Shown: in pieces, positions 18,117 to 27,311 of the stretch
Position numbering within the stretch: position 1 is the first letter of the stretch
How the letters are laid out: each line of letters starts with the position of its first letter
NCBI GenBank assembly: GCA_947627695.1
Contig: CANQXF010000003.1
Location: forward strand, 62,001 to 126,000
From: an uncultured Ruminiclostridium sp.
GTDB lineage: Bacteria; Bacillota; Clostridia; Oscillospirales; Ruminococcaceae
Direction of reading: 5' to 3'
Length of the DNA stretch: 64,000 bases
The notes under the pieces: generated by a model
The model's database searches: none
What the model saw: only the letters and a program-made list of their open reading frames with translations
Told to the model about the DNA's origin: nothing
Translations under genes and position numbers: made by a program

Positions 18117-18145
18117 TTGACTTTATGAATAAAAGATGTTATAAT
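18117..18145 (+). promoter_or_regulatory. Strong predicted sigma-A promoter of the GHL10 lipoprotein gene
   Basis: TTGACT (18117-18122), 17 bases, TATAAT (18140-18145). The leader before the ATG is about 110 bases and shows no recognised element. The gene has only a poor ribosome site. Confidence 0.75.
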
Positions 18146-18260
18146 ACTACTGTATATTTATATATTGCTATAAAGTTATGCCTGTAACAAAAAATAATTT
18201 CTGCTGTATTGTGTTTATGCAGACAGATTTTGATTTAGTGTGTTATGGAGTTATTTATAA

Positions 18261-19802
18261 ATGAAAAAAAGAATAACAGCTTTGGCTCTTTCAGCGTTGT
18301 TATTTCTCAGCGGCTGTAACAGCGGCGGCCAGGATATTGTTATAAATGCAGACGGATATGAAGGATTTTTGCTTAAAACAGAAAATTCAATAGCCGAACC
18401 TGTTTCCATACCGTCAGCAAATACATATGAACCTGAAGAAATAACATCAAATTCTTCATCTACGCAAAATGAAGAAGAAAATACGTTAGATTCTGAAACC
18501 GATTTTACTTCCACACTGGAAAGCCAGTCAGTTCCTGTTCAAACGGTCGAACAGCCTGCAACAGATGTAGCAATTCCGACGACAGATGCTGAAGTGACTG
18601 TTCCTCAGACTGCCGAATCGCAAACAACTGTAAAGGAAGAAACAACTCCTCAGGAGCAGATACCTATCGTTCCTCAAACAGGAACAAATGGGTATAATGC
18701 GCTTAATTACAAAGAAGTAAGAGGCGTCTGGATATCTTACATAGAGTTATATTCCATATTAACCGGCAAATCGGAAGCTCAGTTTACATCGTCAATACGC
18801 AGTGCATTCCAGAAGTGCAAGGATATGGGACTTAATACTGTGTATGTACACGTTCGTTCACATGGCGATGCATTTTATGAATCTGATTACTATCCTTGGT
18901 CGGCATATGTCACAGGCAGCGTAGGCGGCGTTCCTGCGTTTGACCCGCTTGAAATAATGGTTGACGAGGCGCATTCACTGGGATTGTCTTTTCAGGCATG
19001 GATAAATCCGTTTCGTCTCGGCACGCCTGATGATATGAAAAAAATATCTTCGGACTATGCGACGGGAAATTGGTATCAAAATTCATACGGCGACAGAGTT
19101 GTAAATGTCGGAAGTTATTGTTATCTTAACCCTGGCTATTCTGAGGCTATTGACCTTATAGCAAACGGAGCGAGAGAGATAGTTGCAAATTACGATGTTG
19201 ACGGCGTTCACATTGACGACTATTTTTATCCGACGACCGACGCTTCGTTTGATTATAAGTCATTTTCATCAAGTGGTTTTTCTTCTCTCACTGATTACCG
19301 AATGAATAACTGTGATAAAGCAGTAAAGGCGTTGTATAACGCCGTAAAAGCAGGAAACAGTACAGCATTGTTCGGAGCTGCTCCTCAGGGAAACGTTCAG
19401 AATAATTACAGTTATATGTACGCAGATGTCAAAAAATGGTGTTCCACCTCTGGCTATATTGATTATATAGCCCCGCAGATATATTTTGGATTTAAAAATG
19501 CTGCTCAACCGTATGAAGAAGTTCTTTCACAATGGCAGGATATGGTCAGCGGTACAAATGTCCGTCTTATTCCTGGACTTGCCGTGTATAAAATCGGCAC
19601 AGAAGATGGGTTTGGCGGAAGCAACGGACGATATGAATGGATAACCGACAAGCAAATAATCAGGCGGCAGATTGAAGCCGCTATGAAAACAGGAAATTAC
19701 GGCGGGACGATTTTATATAGTTATAACTATGTATTTCAGCCTACGTCCTGCATTGATCAAATAAAAGCAGAAATGGATGCTGTCAGGTCACTTTTTCAGT
19801 GA
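18261..19802 (+). CDS. Lipoprotein with GHL10 (DUF187-type) glycosidase-like domain
   Basis: The 513-residue protein has a type II signal peptide with lipobox LSGC (C19 lipidated), so it is anchored outside the membrane. A Ser/Thr/Glu-rich linker (about 45-145) leads to a TIM-barrel domain of the glycosyl hydrolase-like 10 family: EVRGVWISYIEL, GLNTVYVHVRSHGDA, FQAWINPFR, VDGVHIDDYFYP and DYIAPQIYFGF. Members such as YngK are thought to act on cell-wall or matrix glycans, but activity is poorly documented. The Asp-Asp of HIDDYF is the likely active-site region. The next gene carries a diverged copy of the same domain, 20 bases on, suggesting an operon that arose by duplication. Confidence 0.88.
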   Translation: MKKRITALALSALLFLSGCNSGGQDIVINADGYEGFLLKTENSIAEPVSIPSANTYEPEEITSNSSSTQNEEENTLDSETDFTSTLESQSVPVQTVEQPATDVAIPTTDAEVTVPQTAESQTTVKEETTPQEQIPIVPQTGTNGYNALNYKEVRGVWISYIELYSILTGKSEAQFTSSIRSAFQKCKDMGLNTVYVHVRSHGDAFYESDYYPWSAYVTGSVGGVPAFDPLEIMVDEAHSLGLSFQAWINPFRLGTPDDMKKISSDYATGNWYQNSYGDRVVNVGSYCYLNPGYSEAIDLIANGAREIVANYDVDGVHIDDYFYPTTDASFDYKSFSSSGFSSLTDYRMNNCDKAVKALYNAVKAGNSTALFGAAPQGNVQNNYSYMYADVKKWCSTSGYIDYIAPQIYFGFKNAAQPYEEVLSQWQDMVSGTNVRLIPGLAVYKIGTEDGFGGSNGRYEWITDKQIIRRQIEAAMKTGNYGGTILYSYNYVFQPTSCIDQIKAEMDAVRSLFQ

Positions 19803-19822
19803 CGTTCTGAAAGGAAAAAAAT

Positions 19823-22800
19823 ATGAACATAAAGAAATATTTTGCGTCAGCTATGGCCTTGCTTATGCTGATTTCTTCTACTGCTATCTATGCGGCGGAG
19901 TCCGATGAAGAAAATACTGTTGGAGAAACGACACAGGATGATGTCGTAGAGCAGCCGCCTATAATACCTAATATCAATTTGCCTACAAACCAAAGGGCTA
20001 CCATTGTTACGCCTACTGTTGACTTCTTGAAAGAAGAAACGGACAAGACCAGCGTAGAAACAGAACTTGATGAGCTTTACGGACAGTTGTCCGAAATAGG
20101 CATAAATACAGTTTATATAAATACTGTATATGACGATAAAGCCTATTTCAGCACAGATATGAACGTAACCGATGATATTGATTATACTGCTTTGGCTATT
20201 GAGAAAGCGTATGAGTACAATTTATGTTCATATACTATATTTGATATGAACTTTGTTCTGTCTAATTGTGATGACCAGTCAGAACCTCTTGATTATTTGA
20301 TTTCAACAGCACACCGTTTCGTGTTAAAATACCGCTGTGACGGCATACTGATAAAAAATTATTATTCCTTAAAATCTCCCGAAAGTTATTCATTCTATAT
20401 GCAGAACGGTTCGGGCATAGGCTATGAAAACTGGCTCTATGATACTAATGAGCTTTATTTCAAGGCTTTGAGCGATGTTGTACGTATCACGAATAACAGT
20501 GTTCCCGTGGGCATATTGATAAACGATATGTGGGCTAACGCATCTTCAAACAGTGATGGAAGTGAGACCGAAGATACTTTCCAGGCATTGTACGACGGTT
20601 TTTCTGATACAAAAAAATATTTGGAAAACGGATATGCTGATTTTTGCATTGTAAGCGCTTACGGCTCGATCGACAGCACAACCGTTCCTTTTGAACAGGT
20701 GACTGCATGGTGGGACGACCTTGCGCATACAAACGGGATAACAATGTATATCCTTCATTTTAATGAGCGACAGTGTACCGATGCGGAAGGCTGGGGAGGT
20801 TCAGACCAGATTTTGCGTCAGCTTTCTGTCGCAGATGAGCTTTCTGCTTTTGGAGGAAGCATTTTTAACTCCTGCTCGACCTTGCTGGAAGATAAAGAAG
20901 CAACAGACAATATAATGAAGTTTTACGGCGATGAAATAAACGAGAATACTCTTTTTGAAGAACTTCAGATAACCTCGCCTGCAAAGCTGAGTTTTGTGAC
21001 CTATGAACCGTATGTAGATTTTATGGGCACGTTTGATGAGAATTTTGAGCTGTTGTTTAACGGAGAGCCTGTTGTCCTTAACAGCGCAGGCAATTTCTAC
21101 TTTGAAGAACCTCTTGACGTCGGTCTTAATACCTTTACTTTTGAACATAAAGGAAAGGTATATACATATAAAATCGAGCGTCAGATCGTAACCTTGCTTT
21201 CGTTGGATTCTTCAATAGAAAGCGGAAAATCCCTCAGCGTTACAGGCGGGACAAAGCTGGAAATAGCCTGTACAGCTTATAAAGGCTCATATGTTACTGC
21301 GACTCTGAACGGAAAAACGATAGTTCTCAAAGAGAAAGAGTCGCTGCTCGATTCTGAAATTAACAGTTCATTTGTTACCTTTACGGGCACATATACCGTT
21401 CCTGAGGGAATTGTCGGAGCAGAACAGAATCTTGGAAATATTCTTGTTTCTTCAAGTCAATCAGGTTATACCAATTCATTATATGGTGCATCTGTAAAGG
21501 TATTAGCTTTGCCGACTCCTCCTAAGGAAGATGTGACGGTGGAGATAGAAGATCAGGATACGGCGGGCAGCGGTGAAGTAGTCGGCAGAATAGACCCCAT
21601 ACATACCGATACGGAAAACGTTCAGTATGTTCGCGTTGCTAATGACTACACTCTCGTATATAACGGCGCAACCGCAGGTTCGATACCCACACCAGATTAT
21701 GCGCAGCTTCCTGCGGGGACTTTGGATTATTTGCTTGCGTCGTCAGGCGATTATTACATAACAGAATCAGGCAAGCGTTTCAAGAAAACTGCCGTTACTA
21801 CGTTCAACGACACAGGTCTTGGAACAAATGCACTTTTTGTAAAATCTACGGGAACGTCAAACGGTTCATCATATATAAAAATAGATTTGGACTATAAAAT
21901 CAGCTATAATATAACTCTTGTCGGGAACAACTATTTTTCAGGCGGAGACGGAGATTTCAACCTTTATGATTTTACAGCAACTCAAGTCTATATAACTTTT
22001 GATAATGTAACTTCTGTTACCAAATTGCCGAGTTTTGAATATAATTACGTGTTCAGCGCCGGAAAATGGGAAACTGTAACAGTTGGCGGAATACCGAAGT
22101 TTCGTCTAATTCTTACCTTGCGTCAGCCCGGTGTATATGCCGGCTGCGGTGCAACATATAATTCCAACGGTGAGCTTGAGCTTTCATTTGACATTATCAC
22201 AAACAGTTTAGCGGGAATGACAATAGCGATCGACCCAGGTCACGGATACTGCAAATACGAAGGTGTGCTTGACCCCGGAGCGGTTGGTTACATAAAAGAA
22301 TTTGACGCTAATCTGGGAATTGCAAAAGAACTTGAAAAGCAACTAAAAGCGCTTGGTGCAAACGTTGTTCGTATGAAGTCGGAGAGCGAATTTGTTTTGA
22401 CCGATTCAAGACCTGTTATAGGACGAGCAAACGACTGTGATCTGTTTATATCCATACATGCGAATAATATAGCAGGCAATCCGTCCGTAAGGGGAACCGA
22501 GGTATATTATTTCACTCCGTACAGTCAGCCTTTGGCAAACGCAATTTGTTCGCAAATATCAGGTTATTTTACAAACAATGTATATTCCGACGGTGCAAAT
22601 AAAAACAGAGGCGATAAGTACAGCTATTACAGAGTAACTCTTCAGCAGGATTTCCCATCTATACTTATCGAAACCGCCTTTGTCAGCAATGAGGAAGACG
22701 CTCTTGCTCTCGCCAATCCCACGCATCAAAAGAATATTGCATCAAAAATCATTGCAGGAATACAAAGTTATATCGGTCGCAGCAATCTTAGCTATGTTTC

Positions 22801-22993
22801 CGACGGTTCATCTTCAGCAGAAAAGAAACCTGTTGACACCACAACCGAACCTTCACAAGTTACGGAGCCGGAGACAAGCACGTCTGAAGAACCTGTGATT
22901 TCATCTGAAACCGAAACTCAGCCGCCTGTTACGATAGAGGAAGAAACAATGACTTCAACAGAGATTCCTGTCATCGAACAGCCTGAGTCTTAA
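19823..22993 (+). CDS. Exported GHL10-like/N-acetylmuramoyl-L-alanine amidase fusion protein
   Basis: This 1056-residue protein has a signal peptide (about 1-25, cleavage near YAA-ES) without a lipobox. Residues about 45-375 resemble the GHL10 barrel of the preceding gene but lack its HIDDYF active-site block (the equivalent reads CDGILIKNYY). A middle part (about 385-790) looks like Ig-like and other beta modules. Residues 799-975 form an Amidase_3 domain with zinc ligands H807, E826 and H879 and catalytic E950, which cleaves the amide between MurNAc and the L-Ala of stem peptides. The C terminus is a Thr/Glu-rich low-complexity tail with no cell-wall anchor. The likely role is wall remodelling, with the degenerate barrel perhaps binding glycan (inference). 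Confidence 0.88.
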   Translation: MNIKKYFASAMALLMLISSTAIYAAESDEENTVGETTQDDVVEQPPIIPNINLPTNQRATIVTPTVDFLKEETDKTSVETELDELYGQLSEIGINTVYINTVYDDKAYFSTDMNVTDDIDYTALAIEKAYEYNLCSYTIFDMNFVLSNCDDQSEPLDYLISTAHRFVLKYRCDGILIKNYYSLKSPESYSFYMQNGSGIGYENWLYDTNELYFKALSDVVRITNNSVPVGILINDMWANASSNSDGSETEDTFQALYDGFSDTKKYLENGYADFCIVSAYGSIDSTTVPFEQVTAWWDDLAHTNGITMYILHFNERQCTDAEGWGGSDQILRQLSVADELSAFGGSIFNSCSTLLEDKEATDNIMKFYGDEINENTLFEELQITSPAKLSFVTYEPYVDFMGTFDENFELLFNGEPVVLNSAGNFYFEEPLDVGLNTFTFEHKGKVYTYKIERQIVTLLSLDSSIESGKSLSVTGGTKLEIACTAYKGSYVTATLNGKTIVLKEKESLLDSEINSSFVTFTGTYTVPEGIVGAEQNLGNILVSSSQSGYTNSLYGASVKVLALPTPPKEDVTVEIEDQDTAGSGEVVGRIDPIHTDTENVQYVRVANDYTLVYNGATAGSIPTPDYAQLPAGTLDYLLASSGDYYITESGKRFKKTAVTTFNDTGLGTNALFVKSTGTSNGSSYIKIDLDYKISYNITLVGNNYFSGGDGDFNLYDFTATQVYITFDNVTSVTKLPSFEYNYVFSAGKWETVTVGGIPKFRLILTLRQPGVYAGCGATYNSNGELELSFDIITNSLAGMTIAIDPGHGYCKYEGVLDPGAVGYIKEFDANLGIAKELEKQLKALGANVVRMKSESEFVLTDSRPVIGRANDCDLFISIHANNIAGNPSVRGTEVYYFTPYSQPLANAICSQISGYFTNNVYSDGANKNRGDKYSYYRVTLQQDFPSILIETAFVSNEEDALALANPTHQKNIASKIIAGIQSYIGRSNLSYVSDGSSSAEKKPVDTTTEPSQVTEPETSTSEEPVISSETETQPPVTIEEETMTSTEIPVIEQPES

Positions 22994-23023
22994 ATTAACC
23001 GTGTCAGGAAAAGAAAATCATAC

Positions 23024-23052
23024 TTGCATTTAATAGATTTATTTGTTATAAT
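23024..23052 (+). promoter_or_regulatory. Predicted sigma-A promoter of purA
   Basis: TTGCAT (23024-23029), 17 bases, TATAAT (23047-23052). No purine riboswitch or PurR box was recognised in the roughly 70-base leader. Confidence 0.6.
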
Positions 23053-23129
23053 ATTATTACGATAGGTAAAATAGGTAATATCGGCAGATTTGGCGTTATG
23101 TCGAACTGTTGCGAAAGGATTGATTTTTA

Positions 23130-24404
23130 ATGTCAGCAAGCATAGTTGTAGGAACACAGTGGGGAGATGAAGGAAAGGGAAAGATAATAGACATCATTGC
23201 TTCCAGAGCAGATGTAGTTGTACGTTCTCAGGGCGGGAACAATGCAGGACACACTGTTGTAAGCAATGGTGAGGTTTATAAATTGCATCTCATTCCGTCA
23301 GGTATTTTATATAAAAATACACTTTGCCTTATAGGCGCAGGCGTTGTGCTTGACCCAAAGGATTTTGTGGGTGAAATTGAAAGTATGCAGTCAAGAGGAA
23401 TCTCCTGCGATAATCTTAAAGTAGACCCCAGAGCACACGTTACAATGCCGTGGCATATAGCTTTGGACGGACTTTCCGAAAAATTCCGTGGAAATGCGGA
23501 CATAGGAACCACAAAAAGAGGAATCGGTCCCGCATATATGGACAAATATGAGCGCAGCGGTATAAGAGTTTACGATCTTGTACATCCCGAGGTATTCGCC
23601 GAAAAGGTTCGCACAGCGGGCAAATTAAAAAACAAGATCATTACCGACGTATATGGTGGAGAACCTATTGATCTTGAAGAAGTGATTAAGGAATATACCG
23701 AGTACGGAAAGGTAATTGCGAAGTACGTTGATGATGTATCGGTAATTGTCTATAATGCAAATAAAGCAGGAAAGACAATTATGTTTGAAGGCGCACAGGC
23801 TACTTTGCTAGACATAGATTTCGGCACATATCCGTATGTTACAAGCTCTCATCCTCTTTCAGCAGGAGTCTGCGTTGGAACAGGCGTAGGACCTATGATG
23901 ATAAACGACATCATCGGCGTTGCCAAGGCATATACAACCCGTGTAGGAAAAGGACCTTTTCCCACCGAATTGGACGATGAAATAGGCGATACCATAAGAA
24001 ATAAAGGCGGAGAGTTTGGTACCACAACAGGAAGACCCAGAAGAACAGGCTGGTTTGACGCTGTTATTGTTCGCCATTCCGTTCGTGTAAACGGGTTGTC
24101 TCGCCTTGCTATAAATAAGCTGGACACTCTCAGCGGCATAGGCGACCTTAAAGTGTGCGTAGCATATGAGAAGCCTGACGGCAACAAAATAACAGATTTT
24201 CCTCCCACACTGGAAGAACTTGCCGGTTGCAAGCCCATTTATGAGACGTTAAGTGGATTTGATGAAGATATATCCGCTTGCAGGGATTTTGAAAGCTTAC
24301 CCGCTTCCTGCAAAGCATACATAACTCGTTTGGAAGAGCTTTGCGACTGCAAGATCTCAATGATAGGGAACGGTCCTGATCGTACACAAATAATAGAAAG
24401 ATAA
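23130..24404 (+). CDS. purA: Adenylosuccinate synthetase
   Basis: This 424-residue enzyme joins IMP and aspartate with GTP to make adenylosuccinate, the first committed step to AMP. Motifs are canonical: WGDEGKGKIID (GTP loop), GGNNAGHT, GTTKRGIGPAYMDK, FEGAQATLLDIDFGTYPYVT and TTTGRPRRTGW. Length and motif order are normal. The ymdB-like gene begins 4 bases after its stop, so the two are probably cotranscribed. Confidence 0.98.
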   Translation: MSASIVVGTQWGDEGKGKIIDIIASRADVVVRSQGGNNAGHTVVSNGEVYKLHLIPSGILYKNTLCLIGAGVVLDPKDFVGEIESMQSRGISCDNLKVDPRAHVTMPWHIALDGLSEKFRGNADIGTTKRGIGPAYMDKYERSGIRVYDLVHPEVFAEKVRTAGKLKNKIITDVYGGEPIDLEEVIKEYTEYGKVIAKYVDDVSVIVYNANKAGKTIMFEGAQATLLDIDFGTYPYVTSSHPLSAGVCVGTGVGPMMINDIIGVAKAYTTRVGKGPFPTELDDEIGDTIRNKGGEFGTTTGRPRRTGWFDAVIVRHSVRVNGLSRLAINKLDTLSGIGDLKVCVAYEKPDGNKITDFPPTLEELAGCKPIYETLSGFDEDISACRDFESLPASCKAYITRLEELCDCKISMIGNGPDRTQIIER

Positions 24405-24408
24405 GCAG

Positions 24409-25173
24409 ATGAATATTCTTTTTGTAGGTGATATCGTAGGACAAAACGCCTGCCGTGATTTTGGAGAAATACTGCCTTCGTTAAAAAGACAGCATAATAT
24501 TGACGTTGTTATAGTAAACGGCGAAAATTCTGCCGATGGAAACGGTATAACTCCATTTTCCGCAGGACTGCTGTTTGACTGTGGGGTAGATGTTATAACT
24601 ACCGGTAATCACAGCTTCAGACGTCCTGAAATGGACGATCTATATGAAAGCAGTTCTGTTATAATTCGCCCTGCAAATTACGGCGACGGCTGTCCTGGCA
24701 AAGGATATTGTGTTCTTGATTTCGGAGCGTTTTCTCTTGCTGTTGTTAATCTTATAGGCACTGCGTTTATGCAGCCTGTTGAAAATCCGTTTTTTTATGC
24801 GGATAAAATTTTAAATGAATTGAATACTCCCAATATACTTGTTGACTTTCATGCCGAAACTACCTCGGAAAAGAAAGCAATGGGCTATTATCTTGCAGGC
24901 AGAGTATCTGCCGTTGTAGGAACCCACACTCATGTTCAGACCGCAGACGAGTGCATTCTTGAAGAACACACAGGATATATTACAGACGTGGGAATGACGG
25001 GAGTTCAGGAATCAATATTAGGAATAGATAAGGAAGTGATAATATCCCGATTTACAACATATTATCCTAAACGTCATGTTTATGCCAAAGGAATTACAAC
25101 AGTCAATGCGGTAACTATCGTTATAGACAACAAAACAGGAATATGCCGCAGCATAAAGCGTATATGTCAATAA
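24409..25173 (+). CDS. ymdB: YmdB-family metallophosphoesterase (TIGR00282)
   Basis: This 254-residue protein has the YmdB calcineurin-like fold motifs: FVGDIVGQNACRDF, VNGENSADGNGI, TTGNHSFRRPEM, VDFHAETTSEKKAMGYYL and VGTHTHVQTAD. The B. subtilis protein hydrolyses 2',3'-cyclic nucleotides and controls the switch between motility and biofilm genes. spoVS follows here as in B. subtilis, a conserved neighbourhood that supports the name. The rny gene that precedes ymdB in Bacillus is absent; purA takes its place. Confidence 0.93.
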   Translation: MNILFVGDIVGQNACRDFGEILPSLKRQHNIDVVIVNGENSADGNGITPFSAGLLFDCGVDVITTGNHSFRRPEMDDLYESSSVIIRPANYGDGCPGKGYCVLDFGAFSLAVVNLIGTAFMQPVENPFFYADKILNELNTPNILVDFHAETTSEKKAMGYYLAGRVSAVVGTHTHVQTADECILEEHTGYITDVGMTGVQESILGIDKEVIISRFTTYYPKRHVYAKGITTVNAVTIVIDNKTGICRSIKRICQ

Positions 25174-25255
25174 CGGGAATACGTTTTTATTACAGTCAAC
25201 ATATTAGCAGTACGTGTTTTCCGAAAATTTAATTTAGGAAAGGAACGGTGCAAGT

Positions 25256-25516
25256 ATGGATACGGTAAAGGTTTCGGCAAGATCTGTCCCAAAGGCGGTA
25301 GCAGGCGCTATTGCCGCAATAATACGTGAAGGAAAAATAGTTGAAGTACAAGCTGTTGGCGCCGGCGCAGTCAATCAAGCCGTTAAAGCTATCGCTATTG
25401 CCTGCGTCTATATGAAAGAAGAAAACACTGAAATTGTCGCTGTTCCGTCGTTTTCGGAGATCAACATTAACGGCGAAGAAAGGACGGCAATGTGTTTCGT
25501 AGTAGAAAAACGATAA
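25256..25516 (+). CDS. spoVS: Stage V sporulation protein S
   Basis: The 86-residue protein is nearly invariant across spore formers: VSARSVPKAVAGAIAAI, VQAVGAGAVNQAVKAIAIA and EININGEERTAMCFVVEK. It is a small Alba-like protein needed to progress past stage V of sporulation in B. subtilis. The ribosome site is AGGAAAGGA. It is 82 bases after ymdB, so it may have its own promoter, but I could not identify a clear sigma-H site. Confidence 0.97.
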   Translation: MDTVKVSARSVPKAVAGAIAAIIREGKIVEVQAVGAGAVNQAVKAIAIACVYMKEENTEIVAVPSFSEININGEERTAMCFVVEKR

Positions 25517-25561
25517 ATATATAATTGAGAGAGGAAAAAAATCCCGAAAGGATTTATAGAT

Positions 25562-26521
25562 ATGAAAAAAAGAATTTTGTATTTTACAGCCCTGGCACTG
25601 CTGCTTGCAGTCATATCCTGTACCGCCGTTACTGCTTTTGACGGAAATGATTACGGCGGCGGTGACTGGGGCGGCGGTAATGATTGGGGAGGAAATGATT
25701 ACGATTATGATTACGATTACAGCGGCGGGAGCAGCAGCGGCGGTGGTGGAGGCGGTTCAATAACCGCTGCTGTCGCAGTTGTTGCTGTTATTATTGTAAT
25801 TATAATTCTGAAGAATGCTAAAGGAAAAGGACAGGGACAGGGAACAACGCCTACTGTCCGTTCGGGACAGGGTTCTCAGGGAGCGAATGTATTTTTGCCT
25901 AACAGAAATGACGAGATACAAACGATCATCCGTAAGAAGGATCCCAATTTCTCGGCAGATGATTTTGTTACCTTTTCCAAGCAGGTGTTTATTGATATTG
26001 AGACCGCATGGTGCAATCGCGATATGACCCCTGTCAGACCTGTTATGCATCAAAATCTGTTCAACACTACTCAAAGACAGGTCGAGGATAAGATAAAGCA
26101 GGGAATCGTTTATCATTATGAGAATATTGCAATAAACACTGCTTATCTCACCAGCTTCGTGCGTGATAAGGATTTTGAGTATCTTACGGTTTATCTTAAC
26201 GCCAGAATGATCGACTATCAGGTGGATGAAAAAACAGGAAATATTATTCGCGGCGACAAGACTACCCGTTGGGATATGCGCTATAAGATGAAATATGTCC
26301 GCGGTATAGGCGTAACTACCAACGACAAGGTTTCAGGTGCAAAGGAATACAATTGTCCTAACTGCGGCGCTCCGCTTGAAATTACATCTTCCGGTGTATG
26401 TTCATACTGTGGTTCAACAGTTTCAACGGGCGACTATTCATGGGTACTCACTGATTTTACCACTGTACGCAATGATACCGTTGACGACGGAATAAGAGTT
26501 CCTCCTGAAGATATGCAGTAA
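25562..26521 (+). CDS. Membrane protein with TIM44-like domain and zinc ribbon
   Basis: The 319-residue protein has a signal-like hydrophobic N terminus (about 5-25), a striking Gly/Asp/Tyr/Trp-rich stretch (about 29-66), one transmembrane helix (SITAAVAVVAVIIVIIIL), then a TIM44-like domain (about 115-255) and a C-terminal zinc ribbon (CPNCGAPLEI...CSYCGS). TIM44-like domains bind membranes and partners. The gene heads a three-gene set whose products share related zinc ribbons, recalling ydjH/ydjG/ydjI next to pspA in B. subtilis, which respond to membrane stress; that comparison is inference from domains and order. AGAGAGGAAAA and AAAGGA lie upstream. Confidence 0.8.
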   Translation: MKKRILYFTALALLLAVISCTAVTAFDGNDYGGGDWGGGNDWGGNDYDYDYDYSGGSSSGGGGGGSITAAVAVVAVIIVIIILKNAKGKGQGQGTTPTVRSGQGSQGANVFLPNRNDEIQTIIRKKDPNFSADDFVTFSKQVFIDIETAWCNRDMTPVRPVMHQNLFNTTQRQVEDKIKQGIVYHYENIAINTAYLTSFVRDKDFEYLTVYLNARMIDYQVDEKTGNIIRGDKTTRWDMRYKMKYVRGIGVTTNDKVSGAKEYNCPNCGAPLEITSSGVCSYCGSTVSTGDYSWVLTDFTTVRNDTVDDGIRVPPEDMQ

Positions 26522-26537
26522 AATAAGGAGAATTTAT

Positions 26538-27275
26538 ATGTCGTCATATTTGATAGGGTTAATATTTTTTGCCATATTTATTGTTGTTGTGCGTGTGTTG
26601 ATGATCAAGCTGTCAAATGCGATCCATTCGGCTTTGAACAGCAGTACTGCCAGAATGACTGCGGATCTGTTGGCGGCCGGAATGAATTCCGAACAAACCC
26701 CTTATCCGGTGCCAAATCTGACTGCTGCATACAAACCGAAAATTGAACGTGATTTTCCCGAAATCGGATATGAACGTATGGAGGCTATGGCAAGAAACGG
26801 TATTATTTCTATTCTTAATGCAGTGGAAAGCAAAAGACCTGATGATGTTGAAAATGCTTCCAAAACCTTAAAAAATCAGTTAAAAATCATTATTGAGGAT
26901 TATTCAAGGCGTCAGGAGGATATTCACTACGACAATGTTGAGATTCACGCTGTTGGAATAGAAAACTATGTCAGCAATCAGTCCAGCGCTTCTGTTATTT
27001 TTCAGATCTCTCTGCAAAGCCTTGCATATCGGACTAAGAACGGAGCAGTGGTAAGCGGTTTTAATACAAAACCGACGCAAAATCTTTTTTCTATTGTTCT
27101 TATGCACAATCAAAAGGGAAAAGAAACAGATCAGAGTTATTTTGAAGCAAACTGTCCTAACTGCGGCGCACCGATTGAAGACATACAAAGCAGAAAGTGC
27201 AGTTACTGCGGATCGGGACTTGTGCCGGTCGTGGATAAAATCTGGCAAATCGACAGCTTTAAGCTGTTGAAATGA
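26538..27275 (+). CDS. Membrane-anchored zinc-ribbon protein, TIM44-like
   Basis: The 245-residue protein has an N-terminal transmembrane helix (about 4-25), a soluble domain resembling the TIM44-like domain of the previous gene, and near its C terminus a zinc ribbon CPNCGAPIED...CSYCGSG, almost identical in layout to that of its neighbour. It starts 17 bases after the previous stop with AAGGAG upstream. It probably works with its neighbours at the membrane; no catalytic residues are visible. Confidence 0.75.
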   Translation: MSSYLIGLIFFAIFIVVVRVLMIKLSNAIHSALNSSTARMTADLLAAGMNSEQTPYPVPNLTAAYKPKIERDFPEIGYERMEAMARNGIISILNAVESKRPDDVENASKTLKNQLKIIIEDYSRRQEDIHYDNVEIHAVGIENYVSNQSSASVIFQISLQSLAYRTKNGAVVSGFNTKPTQNLFSIVLMHNQKGKETDQSYFEANCPNCGAPIEDIQSRKCSYCGSGLVPVVDKIWQIDSFKLLK

Positions 27276-27311
27276 GCATAAATTCTATTTATTTGAAAGG
27301 AAACTAAGCAA

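Noticed and set aside
25650-25760. Gly/Asp-rich repeat DNA as a tandem repeat or CRISPR-like array
   Set aside because: The repeats are irregular, are within one coding frame and encode a low-complexity linker.
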